A stretch of DNA of 64,000 bases from Leadbettera azotonutricia ZAS-9 (GCF_000214355.1 NC_015577.1:2283388-2347387); one strand, 5' to 3'; counted from the stretch's first letter, positions 17,103-27,304 are shown. Numbers and translations: made by a program. Notes: a model not told the origin generated them from the sequence alone.

Positions 17103-17444
17103 TTACCCGCTTATATCTATGTTGCGGCCCAGGCTGGGATCGCGGATAAGGCTGGGGTCGTCTTTTTTTTCTTCCTCTTCATCGGCCTCTTCAGGGGATT
17201 CTTTGCCGCCTTCGCCGGGGGTATAGTACTGGCGCTGTTTATCGCCGTCTTTGATTTTTTCAGCTTCTTCGCCCGTACCCTGGGCTTCGTTTACGGACTG
17301 TACCTGCTCCTCTGCCTTTTTCTGGCTATCAGCCTGCTGGAGGGCTTGCTGAATTTGGAGGCCCTCCCGCTGGTTGGCCTGGAGTTTCCCAACCTTGTCA
17401 ACCTGGGTAAAAAGCGCCTGGAGATCAATTGGCTGTATAGCCAT
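17103..17444 (-). CDS. Small acidic hypothetical protein of the flagellar cluster
   Basis: A 113-residue protein starting MAIQPIDLQALFTQVDK, overlapping the end of fapA by 20 bases. I chose the ATG at 17444; a longer frame reaching 17546 lies entirely within fapA and is basic, unlike the rest. The product has a short helical Gln-rich part (about 15-45) and a strongly acidic, Glu/Asp/Lys-rich C-terminal half that is probably disordered. It is soluble and unrecognised; position suggests co-expression with fapA and sigma28. Confidence 0.65.
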   Translation of the reverse strand: MAIQPIDLQALFTQVDKVGKLQANQREGLQIQQALQQADSQKKAEEQVQSVNEAQGTGEEAEKIKDGDKQRQYYTPGEGGKESPEEADEEEEKKDDPSLIRDPSLGRNIDISG

Positions 17445-19389
17445 CGGGCGCCTTCTGTGACTCTTCGTCTGGTTCTTCGTACCTTGTAACCCGGACGAGA
17501 TTGTCTTCGAGTATGAAAGTAACTGCGCGGTATTCGGTGCGGACATCGTTCATGGCATCCCGGATGAGTATCTTTACACCAGGGTAAACCTTGGAAGAAG
17601 CGGAAACCTTGCCCCTGACTTTTATATTGTTGAGGAATTCCTGGATCTTCGCCATATCCTCATTCACCTTCTGGAGATCCGTCGAAAGGAGGGATCTCTT
17701 GTCCATGAGCTCCCTCATATAGGCTTCTTTGTCTTCGGGCAGGGACTTCCTCTGGCGCTTTATGTTGATGAGGGTCTGGAGATTGCGCTGAATATCTTCA
17801 ATCTGTTTCTCCATGTTCTCTTTGCTGACCGTGAGGGTTTCAAGCTGCACCTTGCTCTTGGGGTCTATGCCTACCTCGCAGACTGTTTCCGTGCCGCTCG
17901 TGGGGCTGCCCAGAATTTTGGCATTGATCTCCTCAGAAGCCCTGAGCCTCCCCCCGACAATGTGGGCGCGTTTGCCCTGGCAGATTATGCGTTTATAGGC
18001 ATCCACCTGGGAATTGATGATGCCGTCAGAGACCACCACCATATTGCCTGATTCGACAATGGTGTTTTCGATGAACCGTGCCCATATAGAGCGGCCTGCT
18101 TTGACAATTCCCGTGTTTTTTCCGGTGATGCCCTGGTGGACTATGATATCCCCTTCTGCGTCCAGCTCGGCTTTTTCCACAGTGCCGTTGACTTCGATGT
18201 TGCCTGCGGCTTTGACGGAGAAGCCATCCTCCACGTTGCCGTTTATAATCACTGTCCCCAGGAAAATGATGTTTCCGGTTTTAAGGTTCACGTCCCCCTG
18301 AACCGTGTAGACAGGCTCCACATTAATCTTGCCGCCGACGATAATTACCTGGCCATTTATGTCCGCAATTATGGTGGCGCCGTCATCCCCCATATGCACG
18401 TTCTTGCCCAGGGGCAGAGGGTTGTCCTTGCCGTTTCTGGCGGGTATCACTTTTCCTGTTACCGTGCGGCCCACAGTCCCTGCCTCGGGGGGGATCTTCT
18501 TTGCCAGGGGCTGGTTCTCGACTACATTCTTGATGATGTTGAGATCTTTAAAGTCTATGCGGCCGTTGCTCCCTTCCCGTAGCTTAACCTTGGTCTGATC
18601 AGTTTCGAAGTTGTATTGGATATAGGAATCCCTGCCGTTCACCGGGCGGGCCCCTTCGGCTATCTGGACTTTCTCTTTATAAATGGGGCGGTCCGCAAAA
18701 TCCCTGAGGTACTCCTCGCTGACCCCGAAGATCACCCGGTTATTCCTGAGAAAGCTCAAATAGGTTTCCATGGAAATATCGCAGCCTCCCATGCCAGGAG
18801 GCGTAACCGTGATAAAGGCTTTCATTTCGCCTTCTGCGATATCAACAGTAACCATGCTGTCGTTGATGGGCTTATGCTCAAAATCCCCTATGCGTATATA
18901 TTCGCCTGCCGAGTCTTTGACGATTTTGGAAACCATATCTTCATCAAATTCGGTGACAGCGCGGCTCTGTATGATGCTTTCCGCATCCTGCACGCTGGCC
19001 TTTTTGCCCCTGCCCTTGGGCGGTATGGCTTTGAGGAAGACGCCGTCGGCGCTGAGGTGGATAAAGACATCCCCATCGAGGTCTTCAATTATGGGTGTTT
19101 CAAAATTATCAATGAGGCTGTCGTCGTCGTCATCTTCTTCAAGCTCTTTGGAGAGCAGGACCCGCTCATAGGCGCTGATAGTCCAGTCTTTTTTTCCGGT
19201 GCCCAAAATACCGGGGGAGCCTTTTTCTGTCACTTCGTATTCAAGACGTCTGACAGGAAGATCCAGGAGGGTTGCGGCCTCAGCCACCGCTGCCTCCAGG
19301 GTAGGGCCCGAGGCAGTTACCGTCCTGATTGTCCTATCCTGCTCCAACTGCCCCCTGACTATACCCTGAAGCCGGACAAAATCAACCAT
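17425..19389 (-). CDS. FapA-family protein (DUF342) with an N-terminal Jag-like domain
   Basis: A 654-residue protein. Residues 1-70 (PVRRLEYEVTEKGSPGILG and nearby) match the Jag-N/KhpB N-terminal fold. The centre, about 180-510, is the FapA region: repeated beta strands such as GDVNLKTGNIIFLGTVIING and AAGNIEVNGTVEKAELDAEGDI that stack as a beta helix, followed by a coiled coil (about 520-600). FapA proteins are linked to flagellar assembly or membrane-related localisation, but the mechanism is poorly known. It lies directly downstream of the sigma28 gene within the flagellar cluster. Confidence 0.85.
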   Translation of the reverse strand: MVDFVRLQGIVRGQLEQDRTIRTVTASGPTLEAAVAEAATLLDLPVRRLEYEVTEKGSPGILGTGKKDWTISAYERVLLSKELEEDDDDDSLIDNFETPIIEDLDGDVFIHLSADGVFLKAIPPKGRGKKASVQDAESIIQSRAVTEFDEDMVSKIVKDSAGEYIRIGDFEHKPINDSMVTVDIAEGEMKAFITVTPPGMGGCDISMETYLSFLRNNRVIFGVSEEYLRDFADRPIYKEKVQIAEGARPVNGRDSYIQYNFETDQTKVKLREGSNGRIDFKDLNIIKNVVENQPLAKKIPPEAGTVGRTVTGKVIPARNGKDNPLPLGKNVHMGDDGATIIADINGQVIIVGGKINVEPVYTVQGDVNLKTGNIIFLGTVIINGNVEDGFSVKAAGNIEVNGTVEKAELDAEGDIIVHQGITGKNTGIVKAGRSIWARFIENTIVESGNMVVVSDGIINSQVDAYKRIICQGKRAHIVGGRLRASEEINAKILGSPTSGTETVCEVGIDPKSKVQLETLTVSKENMEKQIEDIQRNLQTLINIKRQRKSLPEDKEAYMRELMDKRSLLSTDLQKVNEDMAKIQEFLNNIKVRGKVSASSKVYPGVKILIRDAMNDVRTEYRAVTFILEDNLVRVTRYEEPDEESQKAPDGYTAN

Positions 19390-19402
19390 CCATCACCCCT
19401 GT

Positions 19403-20215
19403 TTAGACTATCCCTTTTCTGCTGTTCTTGAGCCTGGCCCTGAGGCGCATGATAGCCTTGGTATGGAGCTGGGATACCCGGGATTCGGTAACCCCAAGGA
19501 CCAGGCCTATTTCTTTTAAAGTAAGATCCTCAAAATAGTAGAGGACCAGGATTTTCTTTTCGTTTTCAGGAAGCTCGCTGATGGCTTCGACGATGACCCG
19601 CTTGATTTCATCCCGTTCGGCAATCACTTCGGGGTTGAGGCTTGAGGGGGACTCTATGCTGTCCGCGATAGAGACTTTGTCGTTTTCGTCACCCGAATAC
19701 CAAACCTCGTGAATAGAGATTATGGAAGCCCCCGATATCTTCATGGTGATATGCTGGAACTCTTCCTCGTTTATGCCCATCTCGCTCGCGACTTCCTGAT
19801 CAGTGGCCGGCCGACCGAGTTTGCCTTCGAGGGTGCTTATGGCGTCTTCGACCTCGCGGGCCTGCTGGCGGACAGATCGGGGCACCCAGTCTGTGGACCG
19901 GAGCTCGTCAAATATGGCACCCCTGATGCGGACAACAGCGTAAGTCTTGAATTTTACATTTTTTTCAGGGTCGAATTTTTCTATGGCGTCCAGGAGCCCG
20001 AAGGTCCCAAAGCCTACAAGATCGTCAAATTCCACATTGGAGGGCATGCCGACAGCAACTTTTCCGGCAACATATTTTACCAGGGGGGCGTACTGCCTGA
20101 TGAAGGTATCACGGATCTTGATATCCTTGGTCTTGCGGTACTGCTGCCAGAGTTCATCTTCTGCCTTTTGTTCCATGGAATAAACTTCCGTGTTACTCCC
20201 GGAGACCTTCCCCAT
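19403..20215 (-). CDS. fliA: RNA polymerase sigma factor for flagellar genes (FliA/WhiG, sigma28)
   Basis: A 270-residue sigma70-family factor of the FliA/WhiG class. Region 2 contains [21 protein letters not shown] and [18 protein letters not shown]; region 3 includes [15 protein letters not shown]; region 4 carries the helix-turn-helix [25 protein letters not shown]. It directs RNA polymerase to late flagellar and chemotaxis promoters. It starts one base after the stop of the upstream membrane-protein gene. No anti-sigma FlgM gene is seen in the window. Confidence 0.93.
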   Translation of the reverse strand: MGKVSGSNTEVYSMEQKAEDELWQQYRKTKDIKIRDTFIRQYAPLVKYVAGKVAVGMPSNVEFDDLVGFGTFGLLDAIEKFDPEKNVKFKTYAVVRIRGAIFDELRSTDWVPRSVRQQAREVEDAISTLEGKLGRPATDQEVASEMGINEEEFQHITMKISGASIISIHEVWYSGDENDKVSIADSIESPSSLNPEVIAERDEIKRVIVEAISELPENEKKILVLYYFEDLTLKEIGLVLGVTESRVSQLHTKAIMRLRARLKNSRKGIV

Positions 20216-20216
20216 A

Positions 20217-20936
20217 TTAACCCTCTTTTTTCAAGATAGTCCGTATACCTGCAGCCAGATCCTTGGGGTTAAAATCACCCTCCATCTTTTGGCCTTTGCT
20301 GCTGGCAGACGGCTTTTTAGCCGGACTTGGGGTGGAATAATCAACCGTTTCCCCCCCGTCTTCCCCGGACTGGGGAAGGAAAGCCCCGGCAAGGCTGTCA
20401 AGATCAGGCAGCGCGTCCACCGGATCGCCAGTCCCGCTTGCAGACCCAAGCTCTGAGGCCCCAGGCCCCCGAAAAGCTTCCGATATACCGTTATCATTAT
20501 AACTATTTTGCGCCTCTTGATCCAGACCCGGGAATTCCAGGGAGGCATTGTTCCTCTGCCGGGGGGCGGCGGGGAGATTTTTGGCCAAATCCGTGATATT
20601 GCCCAAATTATCTTCCGAATCGTCGGGCTGGGCATAGTTTGAAGGGATCGCAGGGGCTGACGGAACGGATGCCTGGCCGGGAAAACCTGCCTCCGAAATA
20701 TCGACCCTTGAGCCGGGGTAATCCAAATCCTCGCCTGAATCATGGGAATCCAAGAGTTCCGGCAGGAAGCGGCTTACCAGCATATTGATCAGGGCCGAAA
20801 TGATGAAAAAAAGAACAGCAAAAAGGAGGGGGCGCAGAAGGATGGCCGGAAAGGCGGCATGGCTAAAAACGCCCACCAGGAGGGAAATAAAAAATGCAGC
20901 CCCTGCCGCAATTGCCCCGGCTTTTACATCAAACAC
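20217..20936 (-). CDS. Hypothetical membrane protein between flhG and fliA
   Basis: A 239-residue protein with two N-terminal transmembrane helices (about 8-26 and 35-58) and a long Ser/Pro/Asp-rich, low-complexity tail that is probably disordered and cytoplasmic, ending [33 protein letters not shown]. It is not recognised outside spirochaetes. The position between flhG and the sigma28 gene, with tight spacing on both sides, marks it as part of the flagellar transcription unit. Confidence 0.7.
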   Translation of the reverse strand: MFDVKAGAIAAGAAFFISLLVGVFSHAAFPAILLRPLLFAVLFFIISALINMLVSRFLPELLDSHDSGEDLDYPGSRVDISEAGFPGQASVPSAPAIPSNYAQPDDSEDNLGNITDLAKNLPAAPRQRNNASLEFPGLDQEAQNSYNDNGISEAFRGPGASELGSASGTGDPVDALPDLDSLAGAFLPQSGEDGGETVDYSTPSPAKKPSASSKGQKMEGDFNPKDLAAGIRTILKKEG

Positions 20937-20953
20937 CTGCTATGCCCCTTTTT

Positions 20954-21901
20954 CTAAGCCTTGCCGAAAAGGCGTTTCAGCATGGAACCAAAGCCCCCGC
21001 TTTCCCTAAGCTCGCTCTTCTCCATGCGGCCCACAATATGCTGAATGCAAAGGGAAGCCTTGCACTTGGGGTCTATGATCATGAAGGGCTTCTGCCTCAG
21101 CACCGCCTGGGACACGGTGGCATCATCGTAAATATAGCCCAGATAATCCACCTTGAGGTTAAGGAACTGGCCTGCGATTGTGGTCATGCGATCGGATACC
21201 TTCTTGGCCTCTGCGGCGCTCTTCACCCGGTTCACCACAAGCTTAAGCCCCATGTTGAGGTTATCATACTCCGTGGCGATGATCTTGATGATGCCGTATG
21301 CGTCGGTGATGGCAGTCGGCTCAGGGGTGGTGATGATCACCGCATCGTCGGCGGCTGCAATAAAATCGAGCACATTGCTCGACACCCCCGCTGAAGTATC
21401 TATGATGATAATATCCGCATTGGAAAGGGTTTCGAGCTCCTCGATAAAATTCTGCCTCTCCTCCTCGGTAAGGTTGGCAATTTTAGAGAAGCCCGAAGCC
21501 CCTGCCACTATGGAAATACCGTAATTTGTTTCCACCATGATTTCCTTCATGGTCTTTTGCTTGCGTATCACATGGTACAGGTTGTACTTGGGGATCATGT
21601 TGAGCATGACATTCACGTTGGCAAGGCCCAGATCCGCATCCATGACCACTACCTTTTTCCCAAGCCGTGCATAAGCCAGCGCCATGTTGACCGAAACATT
21701 GGTCTTCCCCACCCCGCCTTTGCCGCTGGTAACGGTGATGATCCTGGTCTTGCCGTTCTTGGATTTGACAACAGGGGCAGGCCTTGCCTCAGCAACGCGT
21801 GCGGAAGCTTCTGCAGCGGAGGGTTCCGTTTTTGCTTCGCTGGTTTTCTGCCTCATTATTTCCCGCAGTTTTTCTGCCTGATCTTCCATTGTTATCTCCA
21901 T
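20954..21901 (-). CDS. flhG: FlhG (YlxH) MinD-like ATPase controlling flagellar number/placement
   Basis: A 315-residue P-loop ATPase of the MinD/ParA class. The deviant Walker A motif SGKGGVGKT (about 60-68), ADLGLANVNVM, and the DTSAGVSSNVLDF switch are present. FlhG stimulates the GTPase FlhF and limits flagellar number; it dimerises on the membrane when ATP-bound. It overlaps the end of flhF by ten bases. A 45-residue Glu/Ala-rich N-terminal extension, MEDQAEKLREIMRQKTSEAK at its start, holds the FlhF-activating helix in FlhG proteins. Confidence 0.93.
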   Translation of the reverse strand: MEITMEDQAEKLREIMRQKTSEAKTEPSAAEASARVAEARPAPVVKSKNGKTRIITVTSGKGGVGKTNVSVNMALAYARLGKKVVVMDADLGLANVNVMLNMIPKYNLYHVIRKQKTMKEIMVETNYGISIVAGASGFSKIANLTEEERQNFIEELETLSNADIIIIDTSAGVSSNVLDFIAAADDAVIITTPEPTAITDAYGIIKIIATEYDNLNMGLKLVVNRVKSAAEAKKVSDRMTTIAGQFLNLKVDYLGYIYDDATVSQAVLRQKPFMIIDPKCKASLCIQHIVGRMEKSELRESGGFGSMLKRLFGKA

Positions 21902-23211
21902 TGCCTCATTTGATCGTTATCGTTATAAGGAAACTTTTGTTCAAGCTTTGTCCGGTTTACCCTGAAACCTTCGAGGTTGGCAAGAAGCTGTATCACCGAT
22001 GCCCTGCGTATATCCGCAGGCACTTTTTGGCCATTGGTAATATACGAGACGGACTTCTGCTTTTCTGACAGTATCCCTATCACATTCCCTGACCTTATGG
22101 TCTCGTCCAATTTGGTGATAACCACGGAATGGTAATTGAAAGGCTCAAACTGCTGGAGTATTTCTTTTATGTCGCTCGATTTGGTGCCCGCGGATATAGC
22201 CAGGTGTATTTCCGCGCTGGAACCGCAGGCATTGAGGAGCTGCTTCATTTCGCCCAGCTTGACCATATCCCGGGGGCTTTTGCCGATGGTATCTATAAGT
22301 ATGAGGTCGGTGCCATCCGAATGGAGGGCAATGGTTTTTTTTAGCTCGTCATGGTCTTCGACTGCATAGCAGGGGAATTCCAGGATTTTGCCATAAGCTT
22401 CCAGCTGCTGCTTTGCCCCTATCCTGAATGTGTCTATGGTGATAAGGGCAACCTGCTTGATACGTTTGCCATTGTTGTCGATGCCATAATTGGCCGCAAG
22501 TTTTGCAATGGTGGTGGTCTTTCCCACCCCTGTAGGCCCAACCAGTATGATGATGCGGGGGAGGCGATGGAATTTTTCTTCTTTATAAATCGTAATGCTT
22601 TCGCCTATCCATTCCAGGGCTTTGTCCTGGACCGCATCATAATCGTTCAGGGCATCAATGGAGAATTCCTTTTTTGCCCTGCCCAAAATCATGGCCCTAT
22701 AGCTTGCGGAAAAATCATTCAACACTAAAACTTCTTCAAGCTGTTTTAAGGTGGGGTGTTCGTCCTGGGCTGACGGCAAAGCCTGGGCTTCCATCCTTTC
22801 CTTGATTCCCAATACTTCCTTCAGGACTTGCTGGATAGCAGGATCGCTGCGGCCCGCAGCTGCCAAAACTTTCTTTTTTTCTTCTTCAAAATCCAGGGGT
22901 TCTTTATATGAGGGAGTTTTTGCGGTGCTTTCCCTGGCCGGGGCTTTGCGGGGATAATCGGAAGGGGAATATTCCATGCTACCTATGGTAGCACTACCGT
23001 TAACAGTAGCAAAGCTGTTCATGGTTTTTACATACGCCGGCGGTATGGGGCCTGAAACCTCCACGCCTTCTTTGGGGAAAAGACCAAAAAGGCCGCCACG
23101 CAGGATGACTGTCTTCCGTAAAACAATATTGGCCCTGTCGCCGTATTTTTCCCAAACTTTTCTGCAAGCCTCGTCATAGGTTTCGGCCTGTTCAACAAAA
23201 AACTGCTGCAT
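21892..23211 (-). CDS. flhF: FlhF SRP-type GTPase for flagellar placement
   Basis: A 439-residue SRP-like GTPase. It has an N-terminal basic/variable domain (about 1-130), an N domain, and a G domain with P-loop GPTGVGKTTTIAKLA (about 228-242), DTFRIGAKQQL and DTIGKSPRD. FlhF recruits the first flagellar parts to the cell pole, a role that matters for the subpolar periplasmic flagella of spirochaetes. It lies between flhA and flhG. The start MQQFFVEQAETYDEACRKVW is the usual family N-terminus. Confidence 0.94.
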   Translation of the reverse strand: MQQFFVEQAETYDEACRKVWEKYGDRANIVLRKTVILRGGLFGLFPKEGVEVSGPIPPAYVKTMNSFATVNGSATIGSMEYSPSDYPRKAPARESTAKTPSYKEPLDFEEEKKKVLAAAGRSDPAIQQVLKEVLGIKERMEAQALPSAQDEHPTLKQLEEVLVLNDFSASYRAMILGRAKKEFSIDALNDYDAVQDKALEWIGESITIYKEEKFHRLPRIIILVGPTGVGKTTTIAKLAANYGIDNNGKRIKQVALITIDTFRIGAKQQLEAYGKILEFPCYAVEDHDELKKTIALHSDGTDLILIDTIGKSPRDMVKLGEMKQLLNACGSSAEIHLAISAGTKSSDIKEILQQFEPFNYHSVVITKLDETIRSGNVIGILSEKQKSVSYITNGQKVPADIRRASVIQLLANLEGFRVNRTKLEQKFPYNDNDQMRQWR

Positions 23212-23228
23212 CCATCTCCCCCTTTTTG

Positions 23229-25358
23229 TTATTCCAGCCGGATTACGCCAATTGATTCAACCGTAAAGTCCTGTACGATTTCAGGAACCGAAATGACTGC
23301 TACCTCGGGCAGCTCCCTGTCCATGGCGGTCTTGACAAGATACCGGGCCGATTCTGAGCAAAGCACCACCGGCATATAGCCCTGCTTGCGCACCGCAGAC
23401 ACCGAGCGGGTTAACGCGCTTATCCATGCCTTGTGGAGGTTTGGCTCCAGGGCTGCAAAACTTTCTCCCGAATTGTTCTGCGCCCGGCTTTCCATAACTT
23501 TTTGCTCCAGCGCCGGATCAAGGGTAAGCACATGGAGGCGCCTGTCATCGTCAGAGTATTGGAGGCATATCTGGCTTCCCAGGGCCTGCCTGGATTTTTC
23601 AATAAGAAAACGCGTGTCCTTGGTAAGGTGGCAGAAATCCGCCAGGGCTTCCATAATTGAAACCATGTTGCGTATAGACACCTGCTCCTTCAAAAGGCCC
23701 TGCAGCACCTTCTGGACATCGCCAAGGACCAGCAAATTATCACTCCGCTGGTTGAGGGGCGACACTGCTTCGTCCACCACGGCGGAATAATCTTTCCTGA
23801 GCCCATCCAAAATAGCTTTGGTCGCCTGGCGGTCGAGAATCTCCGAGGCATGGCGTTTGATGATTTCTGTCAGGTGGGTAGCGATAATCGAAGGGGGATC
23901 GACCACCGTGTAGCCTGCCCGTTCAGCCTCGTCCCGCTTGTCTTCGCTTACCCAAAGGGCAGGAAGCCCAAAGGCGGGGTCTTTGGTTTTTTCGCCGGGC
24001 AATTCTTCTTTTACGGTTCCCGGATTTATGCAGAGATAGTATCCCATGCGTATGGAACCCTTCCCCACATCAACTCCGCGTATCTTGAAACAGTATTCTG
24101 ATGAGCCCAAAAGCATATTGTCGATGATACGGATCTTGGGAATCATTATGCCGAGATCCAGGGCGGTCTGCCTCCGCACACCCTGCACCCTTTCGAGAAG
24201 TTCCGCGCCCTTGTCTTTATCAACCAGGGGTATGAGGCCGAAGCCAAGTTCCAGGGAAAAGGGATCCAGCGGCTCCAGGTGACTCGCTTCGGCGGGTTCC
24301 TCTTTGGCCTTCTTGATATCCGCTGTTTTGGCCATCATATCATCAAAATTGGCTTTTTTCTTCCTGGCCTGGCCCACGCGGAAAGAATAAAAGCCAAGAA
24401 GCGCAGCCATGGGGAACAGCACATATTTGGGGAAGCCGGGCAAAAGCCCTATGCCGAAAAGGGCTGTTCCGGCCCAGGCATAAATTCTGGCATTCTGGGA
24501 AAACTGGTGGGCAACCTGCTCTGTAAGATCCCCTGTGGCTGCTGCCCTCGAAACCACTATGCCCATGGCAACAGAAATAAGCAGGGCAGGTATTTGCGAA
24601 ATGAGCCCGTCGCCGACTGCAAAGGAAACATAAGTCCCGGCGGTGGTCATAATGTTTTCGCCATTAAGGGTACCGCCTATTATGATGCCGCCGAGAATAT
24701 TCACCACCGTGATAATTATCCCAACTATTACATTGCCGGAAATGAATTTGCTGGCGCCGTCCATGGAACCGTAAAAATCGGTTTCCCTCTGGAGGGATTC
24801 TTTGCGGGAGAGCATTTCCTTCTGATCGATATGGCCGGAATTGAATTCCGCATCTATTGCCATCTGCTTGCCCGGCATGCTGTCGAGGGTAAACCTGGCA
24901 GCCACTTCCGAAATGCGGGTGGCGCCTTTGGTAATGACCAGGGCCTGCACAATGATAATAACAATAAAAATGATGAACCCTGTTACAAGCCCTTTCATTT
25001 CGCCTGAACCGACTACAAATGTGGCAAAAGCCTTGATCATCCTGCCGTCAAAACGTGCGCCCTGGGTAAGGATAAGTTTTGTGGAGGCCACATTCAGGGC
25101 CAGGCTGAATACAGTCACCAATAAAAGGCTTACCGGAAAAAGCGTAAAGTCCGTGGGTTTCTTGATTGTGAGCACCGTAAACAGTATGACAAGGGATATG
25201 AGAAGATTGATGGACATGAGGGAATCCAGCATTACTGTTGGCAGAGGCACGATGAACATGCCGAGCACGCCTATTACGGCTGCAGGAATAAACATATCCC
25301 GCACATTTACAGTTCCATGTTTCTTTTGGCCGCTATCGGGCCTTACAACATCAGCCAT
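23229..25358 (-). CDS. flhA: FlhA, flagellar type III export gate protein
   Basis: A 709-residue inner-membrane protein with about eight predicted spans in the first 330 residues, the conserved FHIPEP-type block here starting FIVPLPTVMLDSLMSINLL, and a cytoplasmic C-terminal domain (about 360-709) that docks export chaperones and substrates. It uses the proton gradient to export flagellar axial proteins. It starts one base into the stop of flhB (shared base at 25358), so translation is coupled. Confidence 0.96.
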   Translation of the reverse strand: MADVVRPDSGQKKHGTVNVRDMFIPAAVIGVLGMFIVPLPTVMLDSLMSINLLISLVILFTVLTIKKPTDFTLFPVSLLLVTVFSLALNVASTKLILTQGARFDGRMIKAFATFVVGSGEMKGLVTGFIIFIVIIIVQALVITKGATRISEVAARFTLDSMPGKQMAIDAEFNSGHIDQKEMLSRKESLQRETDFYGSMDGASKFISGNVIVGIIITVVNILGGIIIGGTLNGENIMTTAGTYVSFAVGDGLISQIPALLISVAMGIVVSRAAATGDLTEQVAHQFSQNARIYAWAGTALFGIGLLPGFPKYVLFPMAALLGFYSFRVGQARKKKANFDDMMAKTADIKKAKEEPAEASHLEPLDPFSLELGFGLIPLVDKDKGAELLERVQGVRRQTALDLGIMIPKIRIIDNMLLGSSEYCFKIRGVDVGKGSIRMGYYLCINPGTVKEELPGEKTKDPAFGLPALWVSEDKRDEAERAGYTVVDPPSIIATHLTEIIKRHASEILDRQATKAILDGLRKDYSAVVDEAVSPLNQRSDNLLVLGDVQKVLQGLLKEQVSIRNMVSIMEALADFCHLTKDTRFLIEKSRQALGSQICLQYSDDDRRLHVLTLDPALEQKVMESRAQNNSGESFAALEPNLHKAWISALTRSVSAVRKQGYMPVVLCSESARYLVKTAMDRELPEVAVISVPEIVQDFTVESIGVIRLE

Positions 25359-26479
25359 TAGGCCTCCATTCTCTCAGCCCGTGGCTGATTTTTATCTTTG
25401 ATGAAGAACGCCCTCAGAAGCAGGGCTGTGACCTGCCAGTATTTGACAGGAATAATATCGCCCACTTCGGTTTCAGCGTAGAGGGCCCTGGTCAAGGGAG
25501 GATGGCGGGCTATGGGAACCCCGTTTGCCTTGGCTATTTCCCTGATGCGCATAGCCAAATCGTCCTCCCCTTTGGCAATAACCTTGGGGCCTTTCATCTC
25601 GAGGTTGTATTCCAGGGCTACCGAATAATGGGTAGGGTTCGTGATCACCACGTCTGCCTGTGGAACCTTGTTCAGCATGTCCCTGGTGAGAAGATCCCGG
25701 TAACGGGCCCTGAGCCTTGAACGGATTAAGGGATCTCCCTCATCCTGTTTCAATTCTTCCTTGGCCTGTTCCTTGGTCATCTTTAAAGATTCCTTGAACT
25801 GCCACTTCTGATAGATGAAGTCGGGTATGGACAGGGCAAGCAGCAGTATTGCAGAAATAATGAGCATCCTGCCCGCCATGGAAGCTATCAATGTTACACT
25901 GGTCCAGAGATCGGCCTTTTGCAAATTCGCAAGCTCGTTTATCCTACCGCTGATAGTGAGATAGGCAACCACGCCTATAACCGCCATTTTGAATATGTTT
26001 TTTGCAAGGTTAAAAAGGCCTTCCCCGGAGAAAATAAAAGCCTTTTTAAAAAACCGCCCGAAATGGGGGATTATTTTCTTGAAATCAGGGGTCAGGGGCT
26101 TGGCGGTAAAGAAAAGGCCGGTCTGTATCAAATTGGAAAAAAAGGCCGCTACAACAGCTATTGCCAGTACGGGCCATGTGAGCCTCAAAAAATAATTCAG
26201 GAAAATACCGGCGGCGATCTTGTCGTTTATGGGATCTATCTCGTTGACACGGGTAAAGAAAAACCGGAGCATTTCCGCGCAGGTCCTGAGCATGCCAGGG
26301 GCCAGGAAGAAAATTGCCACCGCGACCATGAGCAAGCCCAATGCGCCTATAAAATCCTGGCTCTTGGCAACCCGGCCTTCTTCCCTCGCCTTGCGGTAGG
26401 TTACCTCGGTGGGGTCCTGGGTCCTGCCCTCGTCTTCCGCGGCAAACCACTGGAGGTCTATCTGCCATTCATTGCTCAT
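25358..26479 (-). CDS. flhB: FlhB, flagellar export switch protein
   Basis: A 373-residue protein with four predicted spans and the cytoplasmic autocleavage motif NPTH at residues 281-284 (inside VITNPTHYSVAL). FlhB cleaves itself after the asparagine and switches export from rod/hook to filament substrates, in concert with FliK. The N-terminal EDEGRTQDPTEVTYRKAREEG is typical. It overlaps fliR by four bases (ATGA type) and flhA by one. Confidence 0.96.
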   Translation of the reverse strand: MSNEWQIDLQWFAAEDEGRTQDPTEVTYRKAREEGRVAKSQDFIGALGLLMVAVAIFFLAPGMLRTCAEMLRFFFTRVNEIDPINDKIAAGIFLNYFLRLTWPVLAIAVVAAFFSNLIQTGLFFTAKPLTPDFKKIIPHFGRFFKKAFIFSGEGLFNLAKNIFKMAVIGVVAYLTISGRINELANLQKADLWTSVTLIASMAGRMLIISAILLLALSIPDFIYQKWQFKESLKMTKEQAKEELKQDEGDPLIRSRLRARYRDLLTRDMLNKVPQADVVITNPTHYSVALEYNLEMKGPKVIAKGEDDLAMRIREIAKANGVPIARHPPLTRALYAETEVGDIIPVKYWQVTALLLRAFFIKDKNQPRAERMEA

Positions 26480-27291
26480 GACGTGCCTCCTATCCTGGTT
26501 CCTATCCGGATGTAGAGGGTTTCTATATTTGCAAAACCCGCGTCAATGACCCTGCCGAAAGCCTCAGTCATAAAAGGCAGGGTTGCATAAATGAGGAGGA
26601 AGGCAACGGTGATTGAAATGGGGAAGCCTTCTGAAAGTATATTTATCTGGGGAGCTGCTTTTGAGATAAGCCCTGTCGCAAGGGATGTGAGAAAGAGAGT
26701 TCCCAATATGGGCATGGAAATAACCATGGCGTCAAGGAAAAGCCGCGAAAGGCCCGCTAAAAGCATTACTACTATATTTTCCCTGCCTGTAACCAGGCTC
26801 ATTGCATTGATGGTTTGAAGGGAGCGCCAAAAGCCTCCCAGAAAAAGCTCCCTGAAGCCGTTAAGGGTAACAAACACCAGCATGGCAACCAGGTTCAAAT
26901 ACTGGCCCATGAGGGGGTTTTCAATCTGCGACAAAGGATCGAAAGTTTCGGAAGCGCCGAAGCCCATCTGAAGGGAGAAGAATTGCCCTGCTGTGGAGAA
27001 GGCTGCAAAAATAATGGTGAGATAAAACCCAATGATGATGCCAATAAGAGCCTCGCCAAAAACCAGGAATATGAAGCTCAAGCCGAAGGGCGCCAATACC
27101 CATTCCCTTACCAGGGCAGAGGGGAAAGCGGCATAGGCCGCAAAACCGGCAAGCGAAACTTTCGCTATTTGCGGAATGGAGTCCGAAGACAGAAGGGGCG
27201 CAGTCTCGATCATGGCCAGAGCCCTGACTGCAATGAGGAGGAAGGCCGGCGCGGCGGCTAAAATTTCGCTCAAAATCCTGTCTTCTATCAT
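26476..27291 (-). CDS. fliR: FliR, flagellar export apparatus protein
   Basis: A 271-residue membrane protein with six predicted spans (for example FLLIAVRALAMIETAPLLSS at about 18-37, and GEALIGIIIGFYLTII). It forms the core export gate with FliP and FliQ. The start follows the fliQ stop by 13 bases and its end overlaps the flhB start. Confidence 0.94.
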   Translation of the reverse strand: MIEDRILSEILAAAPAFLLIAVRALAMIETAPLLSSDSIPQIAKVSLAGFAAYAAFPSALVREWVLAPFGLSFIFLVFGEALIGIIIGFYLTIIFAAFSTAGQFFSLQMGFGASETFDPLSQIENPLMGQYLNLVAMLVFVTLNGFRELFLGGFWRSLQTINAMSLVTGRENIVVMLLAGLSRLFLDAMVISMPILGTLFLTSLATGLISKAAPQINILSEGFPISITVAFLLIYATLPFMTEAFGRVIDAGFANIETLYIRIGTRIGGTS

Positions 27292-27304
27292 GCTCTTTTC
27301 TTTG

